From: Paenibacillus plantiphilus
Lineage (GTDB): Bacteria; Bacillota; Bacilli; Paenibacillales; Paenibacillaceae
DNA: 64,000 nt
Assembly (NCBI RefSeq): GCF_927798095.1
Contig: NZ_CAKMMF010000019.1
Coordinates: 1 to 64,000 of the forward strand
Reading direction: 5' to 3'
Under the pieces are notes generated by a model. That model was not told where the DNA came from and searched no databases. It saw only the letters and a list, made by a program, of their open reading frames with translations. Position numbers and translations under genes: made by a program. This document shows positions 1 to 7,276 of this stretch, piece after piece (positions within the stretch are counted from its first letter, which is position 1; every line of letters starts with the position of its first letter).

Positions 1-54
1 AAACAAGCCGGATACACATTTTTCTCGGAGCATTACAAGACTGTACAGACGTAA
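1..54 (+). CDS. C-terminal tail of a group II intron reverse transcriptase (5' part outside the window)
   Basis: The first 17 codons read in frame to a TAA at 52-54 and end with the residues YTFFSEHYKTVQT. Short tails of this style (GY..F...Y) close the intron-encoded proteins of class C group II introns. The stop is followed after a few bases by a structure that fits intron domain V, which is what makes this reading plausible. The rest of the protein would lie to the left of the window. The tail alone is too short to prove the family, so the call depends on the adjacent RNA structure. Confidence 0.5.
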   Translation, partial: KQAGYTFFSEHYKTVQT

Positions 55-138
55 ACTTAGGAACCGCCGTGTACCGAACGGTATGCACGGTGGTGTGGAA
101 GGTCGGCTACTCAACTAATGGATAGCCTCCTATCCGAT
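1..138 (+). mobile_element. 3' end of a group IIC intron (end of ORF, domains V and VI)
   Basis: After the reverse transcriptase stop, 63-94 folds as domain V. A 9-bp lower stem pairs 63-71 with 86-94, followed by a two-base bulge (TG, 84-85), a 4-bp upper stem and a GAAC loop. Bases 65-67 are CGC, the catalytic triad form typical of class C introns. A smaller hairpin (105-127, GGCTA/TAGCC) followed by CTCCTATCCGAT fits domain VI and the 3' splice end, so I place the boundary near 138. The intron body and insertion-site hairpin are outside the window. Seen: the stem geometry and triad. Inferred: the intron class and exact boundary. Confidence 0.7.
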
Positions 139-194
139 TTGCACCAGTAAAGAGGAATGGGATAAAAAGGTGTAACGATTTATCAATATTGTTA

Positions 195-223
195 TTGACA
201 ACATAAAAGTTCTTTATTATATT
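195..223 (+). promoter_or_regulatory. Promoter of the module 1 lacI gene
   Basis: A perfect -35 TTGACA (195-200) and a -10 TATATT (218-223) are separated by 17 bases. It lies just downstream of the intron boundary and upstream of an operator-like palindrome at 235-250, where a repressor would block initiation. The leader to the GTG start at 375 is therefore about 140 nt long. Confidence 0.7.
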
Positions 224-234
224 ATGATTATGTT

Positions 235-250
235 GATGAAACGTTACATC
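235..250. promoter_or_regulatory. LacI-type operator, copy 1
   Basis: GATGAAACGTTACATC is a 16-bp dyad centred on AACGTT, with only one mismatched pair. It starts 12 bases after the -10 box of the lacI promoter, a position suited to repression. A near copy lies at 337-352 (14 of 16 bases identical). The LacI-family gene that follows is the obvious candidate ligand, which would make it autoregulatory. Confidence 0.65.
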
Positions 251-336
251 AAAAATAACCTCGTGGACAATAGACTCGCAGACATGTACTTCAAGCGCAA
301 AGTTTGTTATTATCGTTATAGTTTTGCGGCTTGGTT

Positions 337-352
337 GGTGAAACGTTAAATC
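337..352. promoter_or_regulatory. LacI-type operator, copy 2
   Basis: GGTGAAACGTTAAATC repeats the 235-250 site with two changes and keeps the AACGTT centre. The two centres are 102 bp apart, and this copy sits just upstream of the ribosome binding site of the lacI gene. The arrangement could allow looping or roadblock repression; that is inference. Confidence 0.5.
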
Positions 353-374
353 ACATATGGACAGGTGAATAATT

Positions 375-1391
375 GTGGGAAAAGTAACGATTAAGGATGT
401 AGCGAGGAAAGCGAATGTCTCGGTAACGACAGTCTCCAATGTGATTAACAACTCAGGCCGAACCTCACCCGATACGATTAGAAAGGTGAAGCAAGTGATT
501 GAGGAGCTGCAATTTTCTCCTAGCGCTTCAGCCCGCAATCTTCGGGATAAAAATTCACATTTGATTGCTGTTGTTGTTCCCTTTCTGGAGAAGGGCCGCC
601 TGCAGGACAATCCGTTCTATTGGCAGCTTGTGCTTGGCATCGAAGAGGGGGCGCGCAACCATCAGTTCCATGTCATCCTTCTGGGCGTGGATGAGGGAGA
701 GAGCTTCTCCTTCGTTAGCGAGCGGCATCTCGACGGCTTGATCGTGGTGGGAACTTTCGAGGGGTCGCCGATTTTGAATCAAATTCTGTCTCTTGATGTG
801 CCCTGTGTATTTATGGACAGCTACATGTCGGATTCCAGCCTGTATCAGGTGCTGCTGGATGATGAAATGGGCGGCTATCTGGGAACGAAGCATCTCATCG
901 GACTCGGACATCAGCGAATTGCGCTTCTCTCAGGCAAGCTGCAGCAGGATGGCGTTAATTACAAGCGCTGGCTCGGGTATCGCAGAGCATTGGAGGAAGC
1001 GGGTCTGCCCTATGATCCCGAATTGATCAGGGAGGAGCCGGTATCGACAGTAGGCGGTTATCAGGCTTCGCAGTACATTACGGACCCTCGGATGAATATT
1101 ACAGCAGTGTTCGTGTTCTCCGACGTTGGCGCAATGGGCCTCATTAAAGGACTGTATGAGCTCGGGGTTCAGGTTCCGCGCGACATTTCGATTGTAGGGT
1201 TCGACGATTTGTTCTATACCGATTTCATGATTCCATCGCTAACGACTGTCAATCAAGACATCATCGAGAGAGGCAATATCACCGTCAGGCTGCTGCTTGA
1301 TCAGATCGTCGGAGAGAGCAGGCAACAATCAAGAAAGGTGGTGCTGCCGGTTAGTTTGAAGGTGCGTCAAAGCACAGCGCCGATTCATTAA
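375..1391 (+). CDS. LacI/GalR-family transcriptional regulator (module 1)
   Basis: This 338-residue protein has the usual two-domain LacI layout. Residues 1-60 form the helix-turn-helix and hinge region (VTIKDVARKANVSVTTVSNV), and residues 61-335 a periplasmic-binding-protein-like sugar sensor containing the family motif VGFDD. Translation starts at GTG 375 behind AGGTG. It is encoded just upstream and in the same direction as malE-malF-malG and a neopullulanase, so a role as maltose/maltodextrin-responsive regulator is likely. Two palindromic operators precede it and suggest autoregulation. The effector sugar cannot be read from the sequence. Confidence 0.9.
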   Translation: MGKVTIKDVARKANVSVTTVSNVINNSGRTSPDTIRKVKQVIEELQFSPSASARNLRDKNSHLIAVVVPFLEKGRLQDNPFYWQLVLGIEEGARNHQFHVILLGVDEGESFSFVSERHLDGLIVVGTFEGSPILNQILSLDVPCVFMDSYMSDSSLYQVLLDDEMGGYLGTKHLIGLGHQRIALLSGKLQQDGVNYKRWLGYRRALEEAGLPYDPELIREEPVSTVGGYQASQYITDPRMNITAVFVFSDVGAMGLIKGLYELGVQVPRDISIVGFDDLFYTDFMIPSLTTVNQDIIERGNITVRLLLDQIVGESRQQSRKVVLPVSLKVRQSTAPIH

Positions 1392-1473
1392 ACTACGCAA
1401 TTATAAAAAACAATAGGCATCTCCATTAGTAGGCTTCTTATTAACAGCGCTTACCGCGCTAACCCTGGCAATA

Positions 1474-1488
1474 ATGAAAGCGCTTACA
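1474..1488 (+). promoter_or_regulatory. Catabolite-responsive element (cre) upstream of malE
   Basis: ATGAAAGCGCTTACA fits the CcpA cre consensus WTGNAANCGNWNNCW at every position. It lies 66 bp before the chosen malE start, within the only intergenic gap ahead of the transport operon, so carbon catabolite control is the natural reading. A second, weaker GCGCTTAC-containing stretch lies at 1444-1460. The central half-sites resemble the lacI operators at 235 and 337 but with a two-base wider centre, so binding by the local LacI protein is also possible. Confidence 0.7.
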
Positions 1489-1554
1489 TTATTTGATGAT
1501 CATAAAATCACGAATTGCAAAACCAATATATTACTATTCGAGAGGGTGTCTATC

Positions 1555-2868
1555 ATGAGAAAAGGATTCATTATACTGCTCGCATTGACGGTTGCAATCG
1601 CTATAACGGCTTGCGGCGCTGGCGAAAGCACTAATTCCGGCAACAAGGCGAATGAAAGCAAGGCGGAGAATAAAGGAAGCGGCAATGCACCGACAGGCGC
1701 GGCAGATGAAGAGATCGTACCAGAGGAAGGAGCGACGCTGCTTGTGTGGGATGGCAAGGATGGGCTTCCCTTCCTGGAGGAGATTGCGAAGGAGTTCACC
1801 GCCAAATACGGCATTCCTGTCAAGGTTGAGGATCAGGGCGCACCAGAGCAGCTGGAGAAAATGAAAACAGACGGACCGGCTGAGCTGGCTGCGGACATCA
1901 TTACACTGCCGCATAATGATCTTGGCAATGCGGTGAAGAGCGGGTTTGTGCTGCCCAATGATTACTACGAGGAGCAGACCAAGGCGGAATTTCTTCCCGC
2001 AGCTGTAGAGGCAGTGACGGTTGAGGGGATGCTGTACGGCTATCCGCGAAATATGGAAACCTACGCGCTCTTCATCAATCAGGATCTTGTTGGCGATACG
2101 CCGATTAACTCATGGGAGGATATCGTCAATTTCTCTAAAGGCTTTAACGATTTGAAGGAAAACAAATACGGCTTCATGAGCCAATTGACGAGCCTTTATT
2201 GGACATATCCGTTCTTCTCCGGCTACGGCGGATATATTTTTGGCAATAAAGAAACAGATGCAGCGGATATCGGACTGAACAACGAAGGCTCGGTGCAAGG
2301 CTTGAAATTCTTCCAAAGTCTGCGCGACATTCTTCCTATGGCCTCAGCGGATACAACCGACGATATTAAGCGTTCCCTGTTCCAGGATGGGAAGCTGGCA
2401 ATCAACCTTGACGGTGTATGGAATATTGGTGCGTATTCCAATCTGAAGCATAAAGTAACGATGATTCCTCTTCCCAAAATGCCAGGCAGCGATAAGGACC
2501 CGATTACATTGGCAGGCGTGAAGGCGTATTATGTCAGCACGTATTCCAAATATCCGAATGCGGCGAAGCTGTTTGCCCGCTATTCGACCTCGAAGGAAGC
2601 GCTGCTGAAGAACTTTGAGATCACGGGCTTCATCCCGGCGCGTACTGGAATGGACAGCGAGCCTGCGATCCAGAGCAATGAGATGGTGAGGGCGGCGCTC
2701 AAGCAATTGGAGAATTCACAGCCGATGCCTACCATAATCGAGATGGGTCAAGTGTGGACGCCGGTTGAGCAAGCGCTGGAGCTGATCTGGAACGGCGAGG
2801 ATGTGAAGACATCGCTGGATAAGGCGGTCGAAGATATTAAGACCGGCATTGCTACACAAGACCAGTAG
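1555..2868 (+). CDS. malE: Maltodextrin ABC transporter substrate-binding lipoprotein (module 1)
   Basis: A 437-residue extracellular solute-binding protein of the MalE/MdxE type. The N-terminus is a lipoprotein signal with lipobox ITAC, so the mature protein is anchored by a lipidated cysteine outside the membrane. A low-complexity Asn/Lys/Glu/Gly linker leads to the binding fold (from about LLVWDGKDGLPFLEE). An in-frame upstream ATG at 1474 lies inside the cre site and lacks a ribosome site; ATG 1555 follows GAGAGGG and directly precedes the signal peptide. The gene leads an operon with malF, malG and a neopullulanase. Substrate is probably linear or cyclic malto-oligosaccharides, judged from the neighbours. 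Confidence 0.9.
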   Translation: MRKGFIILLALTVAIAITACGAGESTNSGNKANESKAENKGSGNAPTGAADEEIVPEEGATLLVWDGKDGLPFLEEIAKEFTAKYGIPVKVEDQGAPEQLEKMKTDGPAELAADIITLPHNDLGNAVKSGFVLPNDYYEEQTKAEFLPAAVEAVTVEGMLYGYPRNMETYALFINQDLVGDTPINSWEDIVNFSKGFNDLKENKYGFMSQLTSLYWTYPFFSGYGGYIFGNKETDAADIGLNNEGSVQGLKFFQSLRDILPMASADTTDDIKRSLFQDGKLAINLDGVWNIGAYSNLKHKVTMIPLPKMPGSDKDPITLAGVKAYYVSTYSKYPNAAKLFARYSTSKEALLKNFEITGFIPARTGMDSEPAIQSNEMVRAALKQLENSQPMPTIIEMGQVWTPVEQALELIWNGEDVKTSLDKAVEDIKTGIATQDQ

Positions 2869-2958
2869 CAGGATCAGCAGCTGGCAAGCGGTATGCCATT
2901 GCCCGTCCGAGCGGGCGGGCGATGGTGATAAATATAGGCAATAGGGGTTGATCGGAAC

Positions 2959-4269
2959 GTGGCTCAGCATCGTAAACTGGCAATGAGCTTATCCGTCCTT
3001 GGCATGGGATTAGGTCAGCTTTACAACCGTCAGTATTTCAAAGGGATCGTTATGCTTTTATTTTATATGACCGGCATTTACTTCATCATGACTGCGCTTC
3101 CTTTCGGCATGTGGGCACTGACAACGCTTGGCGAGCAGCCTGATCATCTGGAGAAGGTAGGAAGAGTATATGTCAATGTAAGGGGCGACCACTCGATCTT
3201 TCTTTTGGTTCAAGGGATTATCATTCTGCTGGCCAGCCTTGTGATCGCGCTGCTCTATTTGCTTAATATTCGGGATGCGTTTGTCGTAGGACGTCTTCGC
3301 GAGAAGGGAATACAGGCCAATGGGATCGGGAAGACGCTGAAGCGAATGACGACGGAGAGATTCCCCCAGCTCGTGCTTAGCGTGCCTCTGCTGCTGGTTG
3401 TTTTCTTCACCGTAATGCCCATTCTATTCATGATTCTGCTCGCCTTCACGAACTTCTCGTTCCCGAATTATTTGCCTCCGGCGAAGCTGGTTGATTGGAC
3501 GGGATTCAAGTCATTCCTCGATATGTTCAATGTCAAGGCATGGAGCAGCACATTGTATGGTGTGACACTGTGGACGTTCATATGGACGGTATGCGCGACT
3601 GTCACGATATTTGTCAGCGGGTTTGCGGTTGCGCTGCTGGTTCAGATGAAGGGAATCCGCTTCAAAGTATTTTGGCGCACGATCTTCATTATTCCTTATG
3701 CCATTCCACAATTTATTTCCCTGCTCATTATGAAAAATATGTTTAATGGGCAATTCGGGCCGATCAACCAATATTTGAAATATTTTGGCCTGAGCGGTCT
3801 GCCTTGGCTGACTGACCCGTTCTGGGCAAAGGTCACTGTCATTATCGTCAATATGTGGATTGGCTTCCCGATCACGATGCTCATGATAATCGGTCTGCTC
3901 TCCACGATACCGAAGGACTTGTACGAGGCCTCGGAGATTGATGGGGCCAACGGCTGGCAGCAGTTCAAGGCGATTACGTTTCCGTCCATTATGGTTGGCT
4001 TTGGTCCGCTTCTGGTCATGTCGTTCGCAGGCAATATCAACAACTTCAATCTGATTTATCTGCTCACGAACGGCGCGCCGGCTAATGCTGATTATAAGTT
4101 CGCCGGAGAGACAGATATTCTGATCACCTGGCTGTACAACCTGACATTAACGAATGGAAAATATAATTTCGCTTCCGTTATCGGATTGTTCATCTTTATC
4201 CTCATAGCATCATTCTCGATCTGGAATCTGAGAAGGACGAAAGCGTTCAGAGAGGAGGATGAAAGGTGA
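2959..4269 (+). CDS. malF: Maltodextrin ABC transporter permease MalF (module 1)
   Basis: A 436-residue inner-membrane permease. The first 120 residues add extra membrane segments (SLSVLGMGLGQLYNRQYFKG and following), as in Bacillus MdxF, before the conserved permease core. The EAA loop that contacts the ATPase is present near the C-terminal third (LYEASEIDGANGWQQFKAIT). The GTG start at 2959 is preferred because the next in-frame ATG has no ribosome site. It lies 90 bp after malE and its stop overlaps the malG start, so the two permeases are coupled. No ATPase gene follows; a shared MsmX-type ATPase elsewhere is expected. Confidence 0.92.
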   Translation: MAQHRKLAMSLSVLGMGLGQLYNRQYFKGIVMLLFYMTGIYFIMTALPFGMWALTTLGEQPDHLEKVGRVYVNVRGDHSIFLLVQGIIILLASLVIALLYLLNIRDAFVVGRLREKGIQANGIGKTLKRMTTERFPQLVLSVPLLLVVFFTVMPILFMILLAFTNFSFPNYLPPAKLVDWTGFKSFLDMFNVKAWSSTLYGVTLWTFIWTVCATVTIFVSGFAVALLVQMKGIRFKVFWRTIFIIPYAIPQFISLLIMKNMFNGQFGPINQYLKYFGLSGLPWLTDPFWAKVTVIIVNMWIGFPITMLMIIGLLSTIPKDLYEASEIDGANGWQQFKAITFPSIMVGFGPLLVMSFAGNINNFNLIYLLTNGAPANADYKFAGETDILITWLYNLTLTNGKYNFASVIGLFIFILIASFSIWNLRRTKAFREEDER

Positions 4270-5105
4270 TGAAAAGCAAGCGAGTTCGAACATTCTCGAA
4301 GCTGACGCTCGGTTATCTGGGCCTGCTCATCATTGCTGCCGGCTGCATCTATCCAGCACTGTGGGTCGTGATGTCGTCCCTCCGGCAGGGGACAGCGCTG
4401 TACAGCGAATCGCTCATCCCTAGCGTGTTCACGCTGGAGCATTATCGAGAATTATTCGAGCGATACCCCTACGGACAATGGTTTCTCAACACGTTGAAAA
4501 TATCATTTTTCACGATGGTTCTCACCACCATTATCGTCACGCTTACAGGCTACGTGTTCTCCAAATTCCGCTTCTACGGCCGTCGGCAGCTCATGCTGGG
4601 CCTGCTTGTCATCGGGATGTTCCCAGGCTTCATGAGCATGATTGCCATCTACATTTTGCTGCTTCAATTGAAGCTGCTGGATACGCATCTTGCGCTTATT
4701 CTTGTGTATTCGTCGGGAGCCTCGATGGGCTTTCTATATGTCAAAAGCTTCTTCGACACCATTCCGGCAAGCCTGTTGGATGCCGCCAAGATTGATGGCG
4801 CGAGCCATTGGATCGTGTTCTCGCGGATCATGCTGCCGCTCTCCAAGCCGATGCTCGTCTTCGTCGCGTTGACTTCCTTCAGCGGAGGGTTCGTAGACTT
4901 TATATTTGCCAATATGGTGCTGAGCGACAACAGCAAGCTTACACTTGCAGTAGGTTTGTTCAAGATGGTCAAGATCAAGTTCGCCACTGAATTCACCTTA
5001 TTCGCCGCAGGCTGCGTGCTTGTAGCGATTCCTATTACTGCCTTGTTTATCTTCCTGCAGCGGTATTTGGTCGAAGGACTGACAGCTGGAGCGGAGAAGG
5101 GCTAG
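4269..5105 (+). CDS. malG: Maltodextrin ABC transporter permease MalG (module 1)
   Basis: A 278-residue permease with six predicted membrane segments. Its EAA motif is LLDAAKIDGASHWIVFSRIM, and the C-terminus LVEGLTAGAEKG is typical of MalG. The ATG at 4269 overlaps the malF stop (TGATG); a GTG one codon earlier (4266) is an alternative. AGGAGG at 4253-4258 serves either. It pairs with MalF to form the translocation channel for malto-oligosaccharides delivered by MalE. A close paralogue in the opposite orientation is encoded at 19825-20649. Confidence 0.92.
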   Translation: MKSKRVRTFSKLTLGYLGLLIIAAGCIYPALWVVMSSLRQGTALYSESLIPSVFTLEHYRELFERYPYGQWFLNTLKISFFTMVLTTIIVTLTGYVFSKFRFYGRRQLMLGLLVIGMFPGFMSMIAIYILLLQLKLLDTHLALILVYSSGASMGFLYVKSFFDTIPASLLDAAKIDGASHWIVFSRIMLPLSKPMLVFVALTSFSGGFVDFIFANMVLSDNSKLTLAVGLFKMVKIKFATEFTLFAAGCVLVAIPITALFIFLQRYLVEGLTAGAEKG

Positions 5106-5178
5106 CGGCGGTGAAGGCAGCAGCTCGCATAGATCGCATAGTAGGATCAACAGAGAAAGAGCAGGAGTGATAACAGAC

Positions 5179-6924
5179 ATGCTAAAGGAAGCCATCTACC
5201 ATCGTCCCAAGCAGAACTGGGCGTACGGATATGATAATGAAACGGTTCATGTGCGGATTCGCACGAAACGCGGCGATGTGGAGCGAGTCGATGTTATTCA
5301 CGGTGACAAATGTATGCCGTGGAGCGCTATGGAAACCGAAGCGATGCGGATAATGGGCAGTGATGAGCTGTTCGACTACTGGGAAGCAGCTGTCGAGCCG
5401 CTGTACAGACGTCTATGCTATGGCTTTATACTAACCGCTGGAGATCAGCAGCTATGGTACACGGAGAAGGGCTTCAGCGCCGCTCCGCCTGCCGTGCATT
5501 TAGGATTGTTCGAATATCCGTGCCTCCATTCCGTTGATATTCTTAAACCGCCTGCATGGGTGAAGGATGCTATATTTTATCAGCTGTTCACGGAACGATT
5601 CGCCAATGGCGACCCCTCCATCAGCCCGGATAATGTGCTGCCATGGGGCGGCAAGCCGGAATATGATAATTTCTTCGGCGGTGATCTGCAGGGTGTTATC
5701 GATCACCTGGATCATCTGACCGAGCTCGGCATCAATGCGATCTACTTCAATCCGCTCTTCGCAGCTCCTGCCAACCATAAGTACGACACGGGGGACTATA
5801 TGCGGGTTGATCCGCATTTTGGCACGAATGAGACGCTCAGGACGCTTGTTGACGCCTGTCATGCACGTGGCATTCGGGTTATGCTGGATGCGGTTTTCAA
5901 CCATTGCGGCGTCACCTTTGCTCCTTTTGTGGATGTTATGGAGAAAGGGGAGGCTTCCGAATACAGTGACTGGTTTCATATTCGCAAATGGCCGCTTGCG
6001 GTCGAGGATGGAATTCCAACATACGAGACGTTCGCTTTCGAGGCGACGATGCCGAAATTCAATACGGAGAATCCACAGGTGAAGGCGTATTTGCTCTCTG
6101 CTGCGAAGTATTGGATTGAGGAAATCGGGATCGATGGATGGCGGCTGGATGTAGCCAACGAGGTCGATCACCAGTTCTGGCGCGAATTCCGCGCAGTAGT
6201 GAAGCGGGCTAATCCGGAGGCATACATTCTCGGCGAGGTATGGCATGATTCCCTGATGTGGCTGCTGGGCGATCAGTTCGATGGCGTTATGAATTATCCG
6301 CTTACGAATGCAACGCTTGATTTCTTCGTATTCGGTCATATGGATGCGGTGAGCTTCGCCGATACAGTGAGCGGGCAGCTGGCAGGTTACCCCAAGCAGG
6401 CGAGCGAAGCGTGCTTCAATCTGCTGGGAAGCCATGATACGGTGCGGCTGCTGACGCTGTGCGGCAATGACAAGCGGAGGATGAAGCTGGCTGTACTGTT
6501 CCAGTTCACCTTCGCGGGGGCTCCGTGTATTTACTACGGGGATGAGATCGGCCTGAATGGCGAATTCGATCCGGACAACCGCAAGTGCATGGAGTGGGAT
6601 GTATCCAGGCAGGATCGCGAGCTGTTCGCCTACCATCAAAGCGTGATAGCGCTGCGGAAGAAGCATTCCGCACTACGAACAGGCGCGTTTCGCATCCTGC
6701 TGGCAGAGGAGAATGGCAGGCGGATTGCCTATGAGCGCAGTGATGGACAGGAGCGGATTATTGTGATGATGAATCCGTCAGAGGAAGCACGGACAGTCCC
6801 GGTAATGCTGCCTGCCGGCGAGTGGAAGGATGGCTTCTCCGGCGAACTCGTCAGCGTATCCGGCGGATCATATTCGGATGAGCTGACACCCTATGAATAT
6901 CGGGTGCTTGTGTCAGAAATCTAA
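5179..6924 (+). CDS. Neopullulanase / cyclomaltodextrinase-type GH13 alpha-glycosidase (module 1)
   Basis: A 581-residue cytoplasmic GH13 enzyme without a signal peptide. The N-terminal starch-binding-like domain starts KEAIYHRPKQNWAYGYD, as in Geobacillus neopullulanase. The catalytic barrel shows all four conserved regions: DAVFNH, GWRLDVANE (nucleophile Asp324), ILGEVWHD (acid/base Glu353) and LLGSHDT (Asp420). It would hydrolyse imported maltodextrins, cyclodextrins or pullulan fragments to maltose, panose and glucose. ATG 5179 is chosen over GTG 5167 because AGGAG lies 11 bases ahead and the homologous N-terminus fits. It is the last gene of the malEFG operon. Neopullulanase, cyclomaltodextrinase and maltogenic amylase cannot be separated by eye. 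Confidence 0.92.
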   Translation: MLKEAIYHRPKQNWAYGYDNETVHVRIRTKRGDVERVDVIHGDKCMPWSAMETEAMRIMGSDELFDYWEAAVEPLYRRLCYGFILTAGDQQLWYTEKGFSAAPPAVHLGLFEYPCLHSVDILKPPAWVKDAIFYQLFTERFANGDPSISPDNVLPWGGKPEYDNFFGGDLQGVIDHLDHLTELGINAIYFNPLFAAPANHKYDTGDYMRVDPHFGTNETLRTLVDACHARGIRVMLDAVFNHCGVTFAPFVDVMEKGEASEYSDWFHIRKWPLAVEDGIPTYETFAFEATMPKFNTENPQVKAYLLSAAKYWIEEIGIDGWRLDVANEVDHQFWREFRAVVKRANPEAYILGEVWHDSLMWLLGDQFDGVMNYPLTNATLDFFVFGHMDAVSFADTVSGQLAGYPKQASEACFNLLGSHDTVRLLTLCGNDKRRMKLAVLFQFTFAGAPCIYYGDEIGLNGEFDPDNRKCMEWDVSRQDRELFAYHQSVIALRKKHSALRTGAFRILLAEENGRRIAYERSDGQERIIVMMNPSEEARTVPVMLPAGEWKDGFSGELVSVSGGSYSDELTPYEYRVLVSEI

Positions 6925-7046
6925 TGCCAGCTATGCGACCGGCTGCTCACCGTTATGCAGCCTTGCACCGCTCGCTGGGAGCTGCGCGCGGTGCAAGGGC
7001 GCAAGCTCATGCTGCCTGCAAAGGAGCTTACTATCTTGAGATCGAC

Positions 7047-7100
7047 AAACCTTCAAAACTACCTGGTTCAGCAGGCGTAGTTTTGAAGGTTTATTTTTGT
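7047..7100 (+). terminator. Rho-independent terminator of the module 1 operon
   Basis: A perfect 16-bp stem pairs 7047-7062 with 7077-7092 (AAACCTTCAAAACTAC and its complement) around a 14-base loop, followed by a T-rich run (TTATTTTTGTTT). It closes the mal operon. The rest of the 6925-7276 gap holds GC-rich sequence after the operon and an AT-rich stretch before the next gene, without another clear signal. Confidence 0.85.
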
Positions 7101-7276
7101 TTCTCCTTTATTCGAGTTTATCATCCAAAATACCTGTAAAAAACATAAAAGATCGACAAAAGCATACATTTTTAGCGATAGCCTTACTAGAATTGGTTCT
7201 ATTATACTATTGAATGGAATTACTAAACTATTCCAGTTTTGTAGAGAAAACTACCCGAGAGAAGAGAGGAATCGAG

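Noticed and set aside
1474-1554. Start of malE (module 1) at ATG 1474
   Set aside because: That ATG is part of a perfect cre site and adds 27 residues before a normal lipoprotein signal; ATG 1555 has the ribosome site.
5500-6666. A 388-codon open frame opposite the module 1 neopullulanase
   Set aside because: Antisense shadow of a well-conserved GH13 gene in GC-rich sequence; no start signal or domain.
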